DNA from: Hydrogenimonas sp. SS33
GTDB taxonomy: Bacteria > Campylobacterota > Campylobacteria > Campylobacterales > Hydrogenimonadaceae
Assembly (NCBI RefSeq): GCF_040436365.1
Contig: NZ_AP026369.1
Location: 1,714,501 to 1,778,500 of the forward strand
Direction: 5' to 3'
Length of the DNA: 64,000 nucleotides
Shown: positions 54,789-63,348 of the stretch, in pieces
Layout of the letters: the number at the start of each line of letters is the position of its first letter
Numbering within the stretch: position 1 is the stretch's first letter
Translations under genes and position numbers: made by a program
Notes under the pieces: model-generated
Databases searched by the model: none
Told to the model about the DNA's origin: nothing
Seen by the model: the letters and a program-made list of their open reading frames with translations, nothing else

Positions 54789-56124
54789 AGAGGTGTTCTT
54801 CCAGATATTTGGTGTCGAAGTTGTTGGCGATGAAATCGGGGTTGCGCATCATTTTGCGGTGGAACTCCACGACGGTTTTGATGCCGCCGATCTCGAACTC
54901 GTCCATGGCGCGGCGCATGCGGGCGATGGCCCGGTCGCGGGTTTCCCCTCTGACGATAACCTTGCCGATCATGGAGTCGTAGTATTGGGGGATGATGTAG
55001 CCGGCGTGGGCGTGGCTGTCGATGCGGACATCCTTACCGCCGGGGGCGATCCATTTGTTGATCTTGCCGGGGCAGGGCATGAAGCTCACCGGGTCTTCGG
55101 CGGTGATGCGGCACTCGATGGCGTGGCCGGAGAGTTTGACGTCGCTTTGCTCAAAGAGGGTCTCCCCCTCGGCGATGCGGATCATCCACTCGATGATGTC
55201 GATGCCGCTGACCATTTCGCTGACGCAGTGCTCCACCTGCAGCCGGGTGTTCATCTCCATGAAGTAGAAGTTTTTGTGTTTGTCGACGAGGAATTCGAAG
55301 GTTCCCGCACTCTCGTAGCCGATGTGTCGGGTCGCCTTGACCGCCGCCTCGTGGAGCTTGGCGCGGGTCTCGTCGTCCAGGAAGAGGGCGGGGGACTCTT
55401 CGATGAGTTTCTGATGGCGCCGCTGCATGGAGCAGTCGCGCTCGCCGATGTGCACGGCGTTGCCGTGGCTGTCGGCCAGCACCTGCACTTCGATGTGGCG
55501 CGGTTTTTCGATGAATTTCTCCATGTAGATGGTGCCGTCGCCGAAAGAGGTGATCGCCTCGCTTTCGGCCGCCAGGAAGGCGTTTTCGATGTAGCTTTCA
55601 TCCTCGACGACCCGCATGCCGCGGCCGCCGCCGCCGGCCGCGGCTTTGAGGATGACGGGGTAGCCCATCTCGCCCGCCAGCTTTCTCGCCTCCTCCACAT
55701 CTTTGATGGCGCCGTCGCTGCCGGGAATGACCGGCACGCCCGCCTCTTTCATCACCTGCTTCGCTTTGGACTTGTCGCTCATGAGAGCCATCACCTCGAC
55801 GCTGGGGCCGATGAATTTGATGCCGTGGAACTGGCAGATCTCGACGAAGTTCTGATTTTCGCTCAGAAAGCCGTAGCCGGGGAAGATGGCGTCGCATTCG
55901 CTCACTTCCGCCGCGGCGATGATGGCGGGAATGTTGAGGTAGCTCTCGCTGCTCTTGGGGCCGCCGATGCAGATGGTGGCGTCGGCCAGCCGCAGGTAGC
56001 TGGCGTCTTTGTCGGCCGTGGAGTAGACCGCCACCGCCTCTTTGCCCATCTCCTTGATGGTGCGGATGGCCCGCAGGGCGATCTCGCCCCGGTTGGCGAT
56101 GAGAATCCGTTTGATCTCCGCCAT
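54787..56124 (-). CDS. accC: Acetyl-CoA carboxylase biotin carboxylase subunit
   Basis: The 445-residue enzyme carboxylates the biotin of AccB with ATP and bicarbonate, the first step of fatty acid synthesis. It has the N-terminal IKRILIANRGEIALRAIRT, the ATP-grasp glycine loop KAAAGGGGRGMRVV, and EMNTRLQVEHCVSEMV. Length is normal. It starts 1 base after the accB stop on the same strand. Confidence 0.97.
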   Translation of the reverse strand: MAEIKRILIANRGEIALRAIRTIKEMGKEAVAVYSTADKDASYLRLADATICIGGPKSSESYLNIPAIIAAAEVSECDAIFPGYGFLSENQNFVEICQFHGIKFIGPSVEVMALMSDKSKAKQVMKEAGVPVIPGSDGAIKDVEEARKLAGEMGYPVILKAAAGGGGRGMRVVEDESYIENAFLAAESEAITSFGDGTIYMEKFIEKPRHIEVQVLADSHGNAVHIGERDCSMQRRHQKLIEESPALFLDDETRAKLHEAAVKATRHIGYESAGTFEFLVDKHKNFYFMEMNTRLQVEHCVSEMVSGIDIIEWMIRIAEGETLFEQSDVKLSGHAIECRITAEDPVSFMPCPGKINKWIAPGGKDVRIDSHAHAGYIIPQYYDSMIGKVIVRGETRDRAIARMRRAMDEFEIGGIKTVVEFHRKMMRNPDFIANNFDTKYLEEHL

Positions 56125-56125
56125 T

Positions 56126-56590
56126 TCAGAGTTTCTCCACGAGGAAGAGGGGCATGTCGTACTCCACCGGCTGGCCGTCTTCGACCAGAATGTCGAGGAT
56201 CTTGCAGTCGAACTCCGCTTCCAGCTCGTTCATGATCTTCATCGCTTCCAGAATGCAGAGGGTCTGCCCTTTTTTGACGGTATCGCCCACTTTGACGAAG
56301 GGGGGCGAGTCGGGGGAAGGGGAGCGGTAGAAGGTGCCGACCATCGGGGAGGTGATGTAGACTGCATTCTCCGGCAGTGCCGTCTCCTCCGTAGCCGCCG
56401 GTGCGGCTGCCGGGGCGGGAGCGGGTGCGGCGCTTGGCTGGACGGCGGGTGCCGCCGCGGGGGCTGCGGCGGTGACGACCGTTCCGCCCTTTTCCAATGT
56501 CAGGGCGAAATCCCCGTCTTCGACTTTGAGCTTGCTCAGTTCACTGTTGTTGAAAACTTTGATCAGATCTTTTATCTCTTTTAAATTCAT
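56126..56590 (-). CDS. accB: Biotin carboxyl carrier protein
   Basis: The 154-residue carrier has a Pro/Ala-rich linker (about residues 40-75) and a C-terminal biotinyl domain with the target lysine in EAMKIMNE. A candidate TATAAT is on the minus strand at 56632-56637. It forms the accB-accC unit divergent from dcd. Confidence 0.97.
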   Translation of the reverse strand: MNLKEIKDLIKVFNNSELSKLKVEDGDFALTLEKGGTVVTAAAPAAAPAVQPSAAPAPAPAAAPAATEETALPENAVYITSPMVGTFYRSPSPDSPPFVKVGDTVKKGQTLCILEAMKIMNELEAEFDCKILDILVEDGQPVEYDMPLFLVEKL

Positions 56591-56619
56591 GCATTTCTCC
56601 AGGTTAAAGAATGGTGTAA

Positions 56620-56625
56620 TATAAT
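56620..56625 (+). promoter_or_regulatory. Candidate -10 box of dcd
   Basis: TATAAT lies 27 bases before the dcd ATG, with GAGGA at 56642-56646 as ribosome-binding site. Confidence 0.6.
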
Positions 56626-56631
56626 ATCAAA

Positions 56632-56637
56632 ATTATA
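56632..56637 (-). promoter_or_regulatory. Candidate -10 box of accB-accC
   Basis: The minus strand reads TATAAT about 42 bases before the accB ATG. It overlaps the divergent dcd promoter region. Confidence 0.5.
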
Positions 56638-56652
56638 TTGAGAGGATGGTTT

Positions 56653-57219
56653 ATGGGGCTCAAAAGCGACAGATGGATACGTGAAAAAGCGTTAACGGAA
56701 AAGATGATCGAACCTTTCTGCGAAGACCAGGTCGGGAAGGGGGTCGTCAGTTACGGGTTGAGCAGCTACGGTTACGACATCCGTGTCAGCGACGAATTCA
56801 AGATCTTCACCAATGTCAACGCCGAAGTGGTCGACCCCAAACATTTCGACGAGCGCAATGTGGTGGATGTCAAGGGCGATGTCTGCATTGTGCCGCCCAA
56901 CTCCTTCGCGCTGGCGAGGACGGTGGAGTATTTCCGCATGCCCCGCAACGTGCTGGCGATCTGCCTGGGCAAAAGCACCTACGCCCGTTGCGGTATCATC
57001 GTCAACGTCACCCCTTTCGAGCCGGAGTTCGAGGGGCACATCACGATCGAAATCTCCAACACCACGCCGCTGCCGGCGAAGATCTACGCCAACGAAGGGA
57101 TCGCCCAGGTGCTCTTTCTCGAAGGCGACGAGATGTGCGAGACCAGCTACAAAGACAAGGCGGGCAAATACCAGGCCCAGACCGGCATCACGCTGCCCAG
57201 GATTCTGGACGGGGAGTGA
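56653..57219 (+). CDS. dcd: dCTP deaminase
   Basis: The 188-residue enzyme turns dCTP into dUTP for thymidylate synthesis. Conserved elements are [14 protein letters not shown] near residue 32-45, [27 protein letters not shown] split across residues about 110-135, and [12 protein letters not shown] at the end. The start is the ATG at 56653 behind GAGGA; an upstream in-frame ATG at 56638 would place five extra residues over the ribosome-binding site. Confidence 0.95.
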   Translation: MGLKSDRWIREKALTEKMIEPFCEDQVGKGVVSYGLSSYGYDIRVSDEFKIFTNVNAEVVDPKHFDERNVVDVKGDVCIVPPNSFALARTVEYFRMPRNVLAICLGKSTYARCGIIVNVTPFEPEFEGHITIEISNTTPLPAKIYANEGIAQVLFLEGDEMCETSYKDKAGKYQAQTGITLPRILDGE

Positions 57220-57716
57220 GAAATACCGTTGCCATCGCGGCGATCCTTCTCTTCGTCGCGGCCGCCTTTTTCGTCAACCGTGCCAGGCACTCCGACGGCC
57301 ATGCCGCCCATCTGGCAAACCATGTCAGCGAGCCCGAAACCTGCTCCCGATGCAGGGAGAAAGAGCGGCGGCTCGACCTCAAGACCCTGCGTTCCACCGC
57401 CTACCTCGAAAGCTACATCACCCAAATCATCGCGCATGGCTCCAGCCAGCATCTGGGGTTCAAGTACGGCGACATGCCCGCCCGCATGGCGGATGCCAGG
57501 GCCGCTCCGAAAATCGCGGCCTACGTGGTGACGCTGGCAGGGCGTAAACCGACGCACCCCGAATGGGTTAAAGAGGGGCGGCTCTTTTACATCAGCAACT
57601 GCGGCGGATGCCACGGTGAAGACGGCAAAGGGATTCACGGCACCTTTCCCGACCTCACCCGCGACCCGTTGCTGGGCATCGAGCGGCGTATCCGAAAGCT
57701 TTCGGTTTCGCGTTGA
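57216..57716 (+). CDS. Degenerate tandem cytochrome c-like protein
   Basis: The 166-residue protein starts at GTG 57216 inside the dcd stop (GTGA) and has an N-terminal membrane anchor (about residues 4-20). Two cytochrome-like units are visible. The first has CSRC (43-46) followed by Arg instead of His, yet ends with FKYGDMP, a usual axial-Met region. The second has a proper CGGCH (129-133) but the protein ends 33 residues later with no Met ligand. It may be a decayed dihaem cytochrome. No ribosome-binding site at normal spacing is visible, so coupling to dcd is likely. Confidence 0.7.
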   Translation: MRNTVAIAAILLFVAAAFFVNRARHSDGHAAHLANHVSEPETCSRCREKERRLDLKTLRSTAYLESYITQIIAHGSSQHLGFKYGDMPARMADARAAPKIAAYVVTLAGRKPTHPEWVKEGRLFYISNCGGCHGEDGKGIHGTFPDLTRDPLLGIERRIRKLSVSR

Positions 57717-57719
57717 TCC

Positions 57720-58205
57720 CTACTGAAAAAGTGCGTGCAGTTTTTTCCAGTCGAACCGTTTCGCCAGCTCCAGCGCCTCTTTCCATGACATATCGGTGAA
57801 GGTCACGGCCAGGACGGCATTGGGCGCGATCTGCACCACCACGCCGCCGGAGCGGTCCTTCTTGTTGTAGCCGATGCCCACCGGAAAACCGTCGATCGTC
57901 TCCACCTTCATCAGCTCATCGTCACTCTCCATCGTCGTACCCGACTGGTAGGGCGCCCACATCATCATCGCCTGCATGCCGCTGAGAATGGAGATGTCGG
58001 CCCGGCTCCCTCCTTTGGTGTAGCTTTTGGTCGCGGTGACCACTTCGCCGAACATGGGGTTGGTCATCTTCATGCCGTCGCACTTGGTGATTTTCCAGCC
58101 TGAGACATCGGGAAAATCGGCACAGAGCGTCTTGTAGTCGGGGAGCGATCCGGCAAAGGCACTCAGGCTCAGGGCCGTCAACAGTGTCAACCATCTCTTT
58201 TTCAT
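57720..58205 (-). CDS. Small secreted protein, unknown function
   Basis: The 161-residue protein has a signal peptide (MKKRWLTLLTALSLSAFA) and a mature part with a conserved-looking Cys pair (LCADFPDVSGWKITKCDG), then a beta-rich stretch ending in a helix (SWKEALELAKRFDWKKL). Not recognised. The ATG at 58205 overlaps the stop of the beta-propeller gene. It is the last gene of a four-gene minus-strand operon with the OmpA protein. Confidence 0.75.
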   Translation of the reverse strand: MKKRWLTLLTALSLSAFAGSLPDYKTLCADFPDVSGWKITKCDGMKMTNPMFGEVVTATKSYTKGGSRADISILSGMQAMMMWAPYQSGTTMESDDELMKVETIDGFPVGIGYNKKDRSGGVVVQIAPNAVLAVTFTDMSWKEALELAKRFDWKKLHALFQ

Positions 58206-59716
58206 CTTCTTCCTCCTTTGTGTCGGTAGATGTATATCGTGTCGAAATCGCCTACGAACAGCCTCTCCCCCGCAACCGCCGCGTCGATGACGGTGCTGCC
58301 GGGCAGGCTGACGGTCTGCAACAGCCGCAGGGAGCGCGTCTCGAAAATGTTCAGATCCATCTTTTTGCGCCGCAGGGGGCCATAATGTACGATTCTGTTG
58401 CCTTTGGCGGGGTAGGGGGCGAAAATGTACCGTTCGTCTGGGGAGACGAAAAAGGGCCCTCCTTTGTGGCGGGAGTAGGCGTCGTCGGCCGTTTGGACAC
58501 GGCCGCTTTCCGTGTCGATGCGCTGAAGGCGGCGGGTGTGGTCCACCGCGAGCAGGGTCCGGTCCCCTTCGATGAAGCGGGCGGCGGTGTAGTTGAACAT
58601 GTAGCCGCCGGGGCGGCGCACCTTCAGCCGCACTTTTTTCCGGTCGCACGCCCACAGCCGCCCGTTGTCGTCGAAAAGCCAGGGATGGGTGCGGGCTACG
58701 GCGAATGCCCCGCCGCCGCCGCGGATGGTGAAGAGGGGTTTGTTTTTCGAAACTTCACGACAGCCGATGGAGTTGCCCCTAAGCAGCAGGGCGACCTTCT
58801 TTCCCTTTGGCGGAAGAAAGAGAAAGTAGGGGGAGTGGCGCTCTTTCCGAAACCCTTTGCCGCCATGCCGGATAGAGGAGAAAGTCACGACCTCCTTCGT
58901 CATTTTCCAGCGGGCCGTGTCGATGAATCGGAGGGCTTTTTCCCCGGGGTCACCCGGCTTGACGACCAGAAAACCCAGGCGCCGGCTGTCGGGGGAGAAG
59001 CGGATCTGGTCGGCCGCATTGGCGAGCACCCACTCCCGAACCACCTCCCTTTTCGAAAGGTCGATGACGGAGATGCGTCCGGCGACGCGGACCCTGCCGT
59101 TTTCCTCTTCGCTGCTCATGTCGCTGAGTACCGCCAGCCATCTGCCGTCGGGTGAAAAGTCCATGGAAACGACCGGCTGGTCGATACCGATGGGAATCTG
59201 CGTCGCGCGCCCCGTCTCGTCCAGCAGCATGACCCCGGTCTTCCCCAGGTTCCCGAAGGGTTCGGACTGCCCCTCCGGGTGGGCCATGACCCACATCAAC
59301 GCCCCTTTGAGCAGAAGGGGGACCGTCTCTTTCACAAGGGAGGGCGGCATCAGCTTCCGTATCCATGCCGACGCCTCCCTGCTCTCCGCTTCCGCCGCGC
59401 TTTCCCCGGCCCTCCTCATCGCTTTTTCGTAGTTTTCCCAGCTTCCGTACTCCCGCCGGATGCTTCCGTCGATAATGGCACGGATGCGTTTTCGCTCCGC
59501 TTCGATCTCGGCCGGCGTAGGTTTGGCCTTGCCGACGTAGCCGAAAGCCGCATAGTGCGGGCCGGAGAGTGCCGGCGTGAAGAAGTAGGCGCCCGGCAGC
59601 CACACCCTTTTCTCCAGATGCCACGGGCCTATCGCCCATGCCGAGAGGGTGAAAAGCAGGAGGGCGAACAGTTTTGCCGGACCGCTCGGGGTTTTGAAGA
59701 GAGGTTTCGCATCCAT
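58202..59716 (-). CDS. Secreted beta-propeller-like protein, unknown function
   Basis: The 504-residue protein has a signal-type N-terminus (LFALLLFTLSAWAIG), a short charged helical region (about residues 55-115), then repeated beta-propeller-like units: VVSMDFSPDGRWLAVLSD, IRFSPDSRRLGFLVV, GPFFVSPDERYIFAPY and others. These resemble WD40/TolB-type blades but are irregular. I start it at ATG 59716, which has AAAGGAG about 7 bases upstream; ATG 59731 overlaps the previous stop. It probably binds a partner in the periplasm or at the surface. Confidence 0.75.
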   Translation of the reverse strand: MDAKPLFKTPSGPAKLFALLLFTLSAWAIGPWHLEKRVWLPGAYFFTPALSGPHYAAFGYVGKAKPTPAEIEAERKRIRAIIDGSIRREYGSWENYEKAMRRAGESAAEAESREASAWIRKLMPPSLVKETVPLLLKGALMWVMAHPEGQSEPFGNLGKTGVMLLDETGRATQIPIGIDQPVVSMDFSPDGRWLAVLSDMSSEEENGRVRVAGRISVIDLSKREVVREWVLANAADQIRFSPDSRRLGFLVVKPGDPGEKALRFIDTARWKMTKEVVTFSSIRHGGKGFRKERHSPYFLFLPPKGKKVALLLRGNSIGCREVSKNKPLFTIRGGGGAFAVARTHPWLFDDNGRLWACDRKKVRLKVRRPGGYMFNYTAARFIEGDRTLLAVDHTRRLQRIDTESGRVQTADDAYSRHKGGPFFVSPDERYIFAPYPAKGNRIVHYGPLRRKKMDLNIFETRSLRLLQTVSLPGSTVIDAAVAGERLFVGDFDTIYIYRHKGGRR

Positions 59717-59727
59717 TTTCGCTCCTT

Positions 59728-60687
59728 TCATCGCAGGACCGTGACACGGGGGCATCGCTTTTCGTCGAAGCGGACGGTATTGCCGTTGGATGTGGCGTGC
59801 CAACCGGGTTTCGTCGCTTCGGCGCATAAGCTTCCCGGGCCGAAAGCTCCGGCGAGGCGGTGTGCCTCCGCGCATTCGGGGACCGCTTCGGCGGCCGGAC
59901 ACCGCTTCGGCAGGTAGAAAACCGTTTTACCGCCTGCCGCCAATTTTCCTACGGTTTCAATGTCGCGATCCGGGAGCCCCCGCAGATAACGGGCCCTTTT
60001 GAGCTTTGTCAGCAGCCGGGCCGCCTTGGGGCCGAAATCTTTGGGGATCACCCGTACACGGTTTTCGGCATAGACTTCATATTCGCTCTCTCCCTCGCCG
60101 TAATTTTCGGGAAATCTCGCCCCGTAGAGAACCTTTTTCAGCAGGGCGTTGACCGCATCCAGGCTTTTTCGCGCTTCGGTGGCGCTTTTGAACTCCCCTT
60201 CGCCCCCGATCGGCGCTTCGAGGGTGATGTACCAGGGGGCGCGCCAATGAAGTTCCCATTTGGCGAAGTCGGGATTTTCGCAGGGCTGCCCCTCTTCGCA
60301 GAGGATTTTGGAGACGAACTCCCTGTCCAGCCTGATGTAGAGCCGCTCGTCCGTTTCGTTGCGCTTTTCGTCCATGCACCGGTGGAAACTCTCCCAGCTT
60401 TTCGCACACGCCTTGTCGGTGAACCAGGGGCGGAGGTCGACCGCAGTGGCGATGCGCTGCAGTCGCTCTTCCGCCTTCTGGCTCAAAACGATATGGACGA
60501 TCCCCCTTTTCGTCCCGATCCGCACTTCGTCGGCTCCCAGCGAACGGCGCACTTTGTCGAGCCACGGGGCAGGAACACTCCTGAGGTGCACATCGGGTTT
60601 GTTGAGGTAGATATCGACAATTCCCGGCCGCGGCGGGCAGGAGAGGGCCCATGCCGCCAGAGCCGCCAGAACGAGGAGTGCGCGCAT
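59728..60687 (-). CDS. Secreted cysteine-containing protein, unknown function
   Basis: The 319-residue protein has a short signal peptide (MRALLVLAALAAWALSCPP); the Cys at position 17 (ALSC) makes a lipobox possible. The mature part contains several cysteines, often in pairs (KACAKSWESFHRC, CEEGQPCEN, RCPAAEAVPEC). Not recognised. It lies 13 bases downstream of the OmpA gene and 11 bases before the propeller gene. Confidence 0.72.
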   Translation of the reverse strand: MRALLVLAALAAWALSCPPRPGIVDIYLNKPDVHLRSVPAPWLDKVRRSLGADEVRIGTKRGIVHIVLSQKAEERLQRIATAVDLRPWFTDKACAKSWESFHRCMDEKRNETDERLYIRLDREFVSKILCEEGQPCENPDFAKWELHWRAPWYITLEAPIGGEGEFKSATEARKSLDAVNALLKKVLYGARFPENYGEGESEYEVYAENRVRVIPKDFGPKAARLLTKLKRARYLRGLPDRDIETVGKLAAGGKTVFYLPKRCPAAEAVPECAEAHRLAGAFGPGSLCAEATKPGWHATSNGNTVRFDEKRCPRVTVLR

Positions 60688-60700
60688 CGAAACGCTCCTT

Positions 60701-61777
60701 CTATTTGATCAGCCGTATTTCGACACGGCGGTTTTTCGCCCGCCCCTCTTCAGTCGCGTTGGAGGCGACCGGGTCCGCTTTGCCTCTTCCCTCGATTTTG
60801 AAGAGTTTCGGATCGACCTTTTCGCAATAGATGAGGTAGTCGGCCACCGACTGGGCGCGCTGCAGGGAGAGTTTGAGGTTGTATTTGTCGCTTCCCACAT
60901 TGTCGGTGTATCCGGTGACCACGATCTTTTTGGCCGGGTTTTCGCGGATGATGTCGCCTACCACCGAAAGCGCCTCTTTCGCTTCGGGTTTGAGGATGAA
61001 CTTGTTGAAGTCGAAGAGTATCTTTTCAGGGACCGTCAGCTTCATCCCCTCTTTGGTTTTTTTGACCGATATTCCCAGTTTTTCCGGTGTCGGTTTTGCC
61101 TCTTTTTTGGTGTATTTGGCCACTTTGATGTCGGTAATGAGCGTGTCGTAGGGCTTGGGGGCATACCCGCCGCGCCGTGACATGATGAATCCGCTGACAC
61201 TCTCCTCTTTCCGAAGGTTCCATGGAACCGATACGAGACGTTTGCCGTTGAGATAGAGGCGCATCTGATGACGGCGCACCTGAATGGCGAAATGCAGCGC
61301 TCTTTTTTCGCATCTTCTGAACCTTGTGACCATTCCCAGGCCGCCCAGATACAACTCGCAATACTGCATCGCATATTTGAGGCTGCGGTCTATCTTCTTT
61401 TTGTCCCAGCCGCTTTTGTCGTTTTTGAACAGCTCGAAAGCGAAATCCCCGCCGCCCTGATAGCGCATGACGGTAAACTCTATGGAAAAATCGCCGCTTC
61501 CCAGATCGATCTTTTTTTCGAGGGAAAAGGGGGCCTGTGCGGAGGGGGCCACCCAGATGTGGTCGTTGTATTTCACACACTCCACCGCCCCCTCGATTTT
61601 GTCGAACCCTTCGGGAACTTCACCCACCGGACATTCGTGAAAATCGCTTTGAAACAGCACTTTGTCGCCGCTTTCGAATTTGGCATATTTGGTAGCTCCG
61701 GTCACCAGGCCGCCGGCAAGCAGCCACGGCGAGAGCATAGCCAGAAACAGCAGTTTCCCGACCCACTTTTTCATCAT
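60701..61777 (-). CDS. OmpA-family protein with jelly-roll domain
   Basis: The 358-residue envelope protein has a signal peptide (to about residue 22), a jelly-roll, lectin-like domain at about 30-225 (DFSIEFTVMRYQGGGDFAFELF, RLYLNGKRLVSVPWN), and a C-terminal OmpA peptidoglycan-binding domain (VVTGYTDNVGSDKYNLKLSL, RAKNRRVEI). The start is ATG 61777 or 61774, both behind AAAGGAG. It would anchor the complex encoded by the operon to the cell wall. It is the first gene of the four-gene unit; a -10 box lies at 61824-61829. Confidence 0.85.
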   Translation of the reverse strand: MMKKWVGKLLFLAMLSPWLLAGGLVTGATKYAKFESGDKVLFQSDFHECPVGEVPEGFDKIEGAVECVKYNDHIWVAPSAQAPFSLEKKIDLGSGDFSIEFTVMRYQGGGDFAFELFKNDKSGWDKKKIDRSLKYAMQYCELYLGGLGMVTRFRRCEKRALHFAIQVRRHQMRLYLNGKRLVSVPWNLRKEESVSGFIMSRRGGYAPKPYDTLITDIKVAKYTKKEAKPTPEKLGISVKKTKEGMKLTVPEKILFDFNKFILKPEAKEALSVVGDIIRENPAKKIVVTGYTDNVGSDKYNLKLSLQRAQSVADYLIYCEKVDPKLFKIEGRGKADPVASNATEEGRAKNRRVEIRLIK

Positions 61778-61823
61778 CTCTCCTTTCGTAAAAGGCTCAA
61801 TGTTTTTGAGTCTTATCAAATTA

Positions 61824-61829
61824 ATTATA
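61824..61829 (-). promoter_or_regulatory. Candidate -10 box of the OmpA operon
   Basis: The minus strand reads TGGTATAAT, about 47 bases before the ATG. Confidence 0.6.
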
Positions 61830-61864
61830 CCATCAATTCAATTAAAATCTGAAACAGAATGTAG

Positions 61865-61870
61865 TATAAT
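61865..61870 (+). promoter_or_regulatory. Candidate -10 box of the RCC1 lipoprotein gene
   Basis: TATAAT lies 30 bases before the ATG, with GGAG at 61891 as ribosome-binding site. It is divergent from the OmpA promoter. Confidence 0.65.
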
Positions 61871-61900
61871 ATATTAAATCAAATACGAAAGGAGACCGTT

Positions 61901-63346
61901 ATGAAAGAGTGGAACAGGATATCCAAAACTCTCCTCTCGGTGGCAGCCGCAGCTTTAGTATTGTCCGGATGCGGCGGCGGAGGAGGCGGCGGCAACCTCC
62001 AGACCAAATCGGTCGCTCTCTCCGCCGGATGGCACCACACTTGTGCCGTCGTCGACACCTCGGGCGCCGGGGAAGTCAAATGCTGGGGGGACAACGCCTA
62101 CGGCGAACTGGGCGACGGTACGCAGAGGGACAGTGTCTCACCCGTGACGGTAAAAACGGCGCAGGGCACTCCCCTGCAGCATGTCACGGCGGTTTCGGCC
62201 AGCCGTTACTACACCTGCGCCCTGACCGGCGACGGCCATGTCTGGTGCTGGGGCTACAACGAAGGGGGCAAGCTGGGTGACGGCAAGCTCGACACGACAC
62301 TGGGTGGAACATTGAATGCCACACAGCAGCAGGCCCTCGAACAATATTTCGATGACGAAAACATCTCAGCCGTGCCGGTGGAGGTGCTGACCGACGCCAA
62401 CACGCCATTGACCGGGGCCGTGCAGATCTCCGCTGGCAGCTGGCACGCCTGCGCACTCATAAACGACGGAACCGTCAAATGCTGGGGACAGAATTTCGAC
62501 GGGGCGCTGGGAATCGGCAAAGATCCCAACGATTTCGATGTCGCAAATGCCCTCTCGGACAGAAACGAGTTCCAGAAACTCTTCTGGCCCTACGCCGTGA
62601 CGGTGGTGGAGAACAACACTTCCACACAGCCGCTCGATCACGTCGTGCAGGTGGCGGCCGGAAGCTCCGACCACACCTGTGCGCTGCTCGATAGCGGCAA
62701 AGTGACGTGCTGGGCCTGGAACGGCGGCAGTGACGGTGAACTCGGCATCGACGACACCAACACCGCCTATGCCACCGCTCCCGCCGGTTTCGTGAAAGAC
62801 GAGAGCGGCGGCGACCTCACCGATGTCAGGAAGATCGCCGCCGGCGGCGACTTCACCTGCGCCCTTCTAAACAGCGGCGGCGTCAAATGCTGGGGATGGA
62901 ACGTCGCCGGGCAGGTAGGTAATGAAAGTACGGCCAGTGTGGCCCATGCGGTATCCGTCAAGGATGCCAACGGCAATCCGCTCACCGGTGTCAAAGAGAT
63001 ATTCAGTGAGCGGGGCAACCACACCTGTGCTTTGATGAACGACAACAGTGTCCAATGCTGGGGAGACAATACCCACGGTCAGCTCGGTAACGGTGCGTCC
63101 GGCGCATACGAAGCCCATGCCGTCAACGTCGACCTCTCCGGCATCGATGGCAATGTTACGGCTCTGGCCGTAGGCGGCGGCGGTCGCGACCCCCGCTCAC
63201 AATCGCCTGTCGAATACGACGGCGACCATACCTGCGCCCTGACCGATACGGGCAAAGTCTACTGCTGGGGCAGCAACGACAAAGGCCAGCTGGGCGACGG
63301 GACGACGAACGACTCCCCCGTACCCGTGGAGGTGCGGGGACTGTGA
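61901..63346 (+). CDS. RCC1-repeat lipoprotein with seven paired-cysteine blades
   Basis: The 481-residue protein has a lipobox (LVLSGC, Cys 24) followed by a glycine run and then seven RCC1-like units with the pattern HTCAL..G.V.CWG.N. Each unit holds a cysteine pair: 48/61, 106/116, 184/194, 260/270, 320/330, 376/386 and 445/455. Seven units would close one beta-propeller tethered to a membrane by lipid. The regular cysteine pairs suggest disulfide-stabilised blades outside the cytoplasm. Function is unknown; such propellers usually bind proteins or sugars. Confidence 0.88.
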   Translation: MKEWNRISKTLLSVAAAALVLSGCGGGGGGGNLQTKSVALSAGWHHTCAVVDTSGAGEVKCWGDNAYGELGDGTQRDSVSPVTVKTAQGTPLQHVTAVSASRYYTCALTGDGHVWCWGYNEGGKLGDGKLDTTLGGTLNATQQQALEQYFDDENISAVPVEVLTDANTPLTGAVQISAGSWHACALINDGTVKCWGQNFDGALGIGKDPNDFDVANALSDRNEFQKLFWPYAVTVVENNTSTQPLDHVVQVAAGSSDHTCALLDSGKVTCWAWNGGSDGELGIDDTNTAYATAPAGFVKDESGGDLTDVRKIAAGGDFTCALLNSGGVKCWGWNVAGQVGNESTASVAHAVSVKDANGNPLTGVKEIFSERGNHTCALMNDNSVQCWGDNTHGQLGNGASGAYEAHAVNVDLSGIDGNVTALAVGGGGRDPRSQSPVEYDGDHTCALTDTGKVYCWGSNDKGQLGDGTTNDSPVPVEVRGL

Positions 63347-63348
63347 CA

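Noticed and set aside
61901-63346. RCC1 lipoprotein as substrate of the type I secretion system at the window start
   Set aside because: It has a lipobox and is about 60 kb away; type I substrates lack N-terminal signal peptides.
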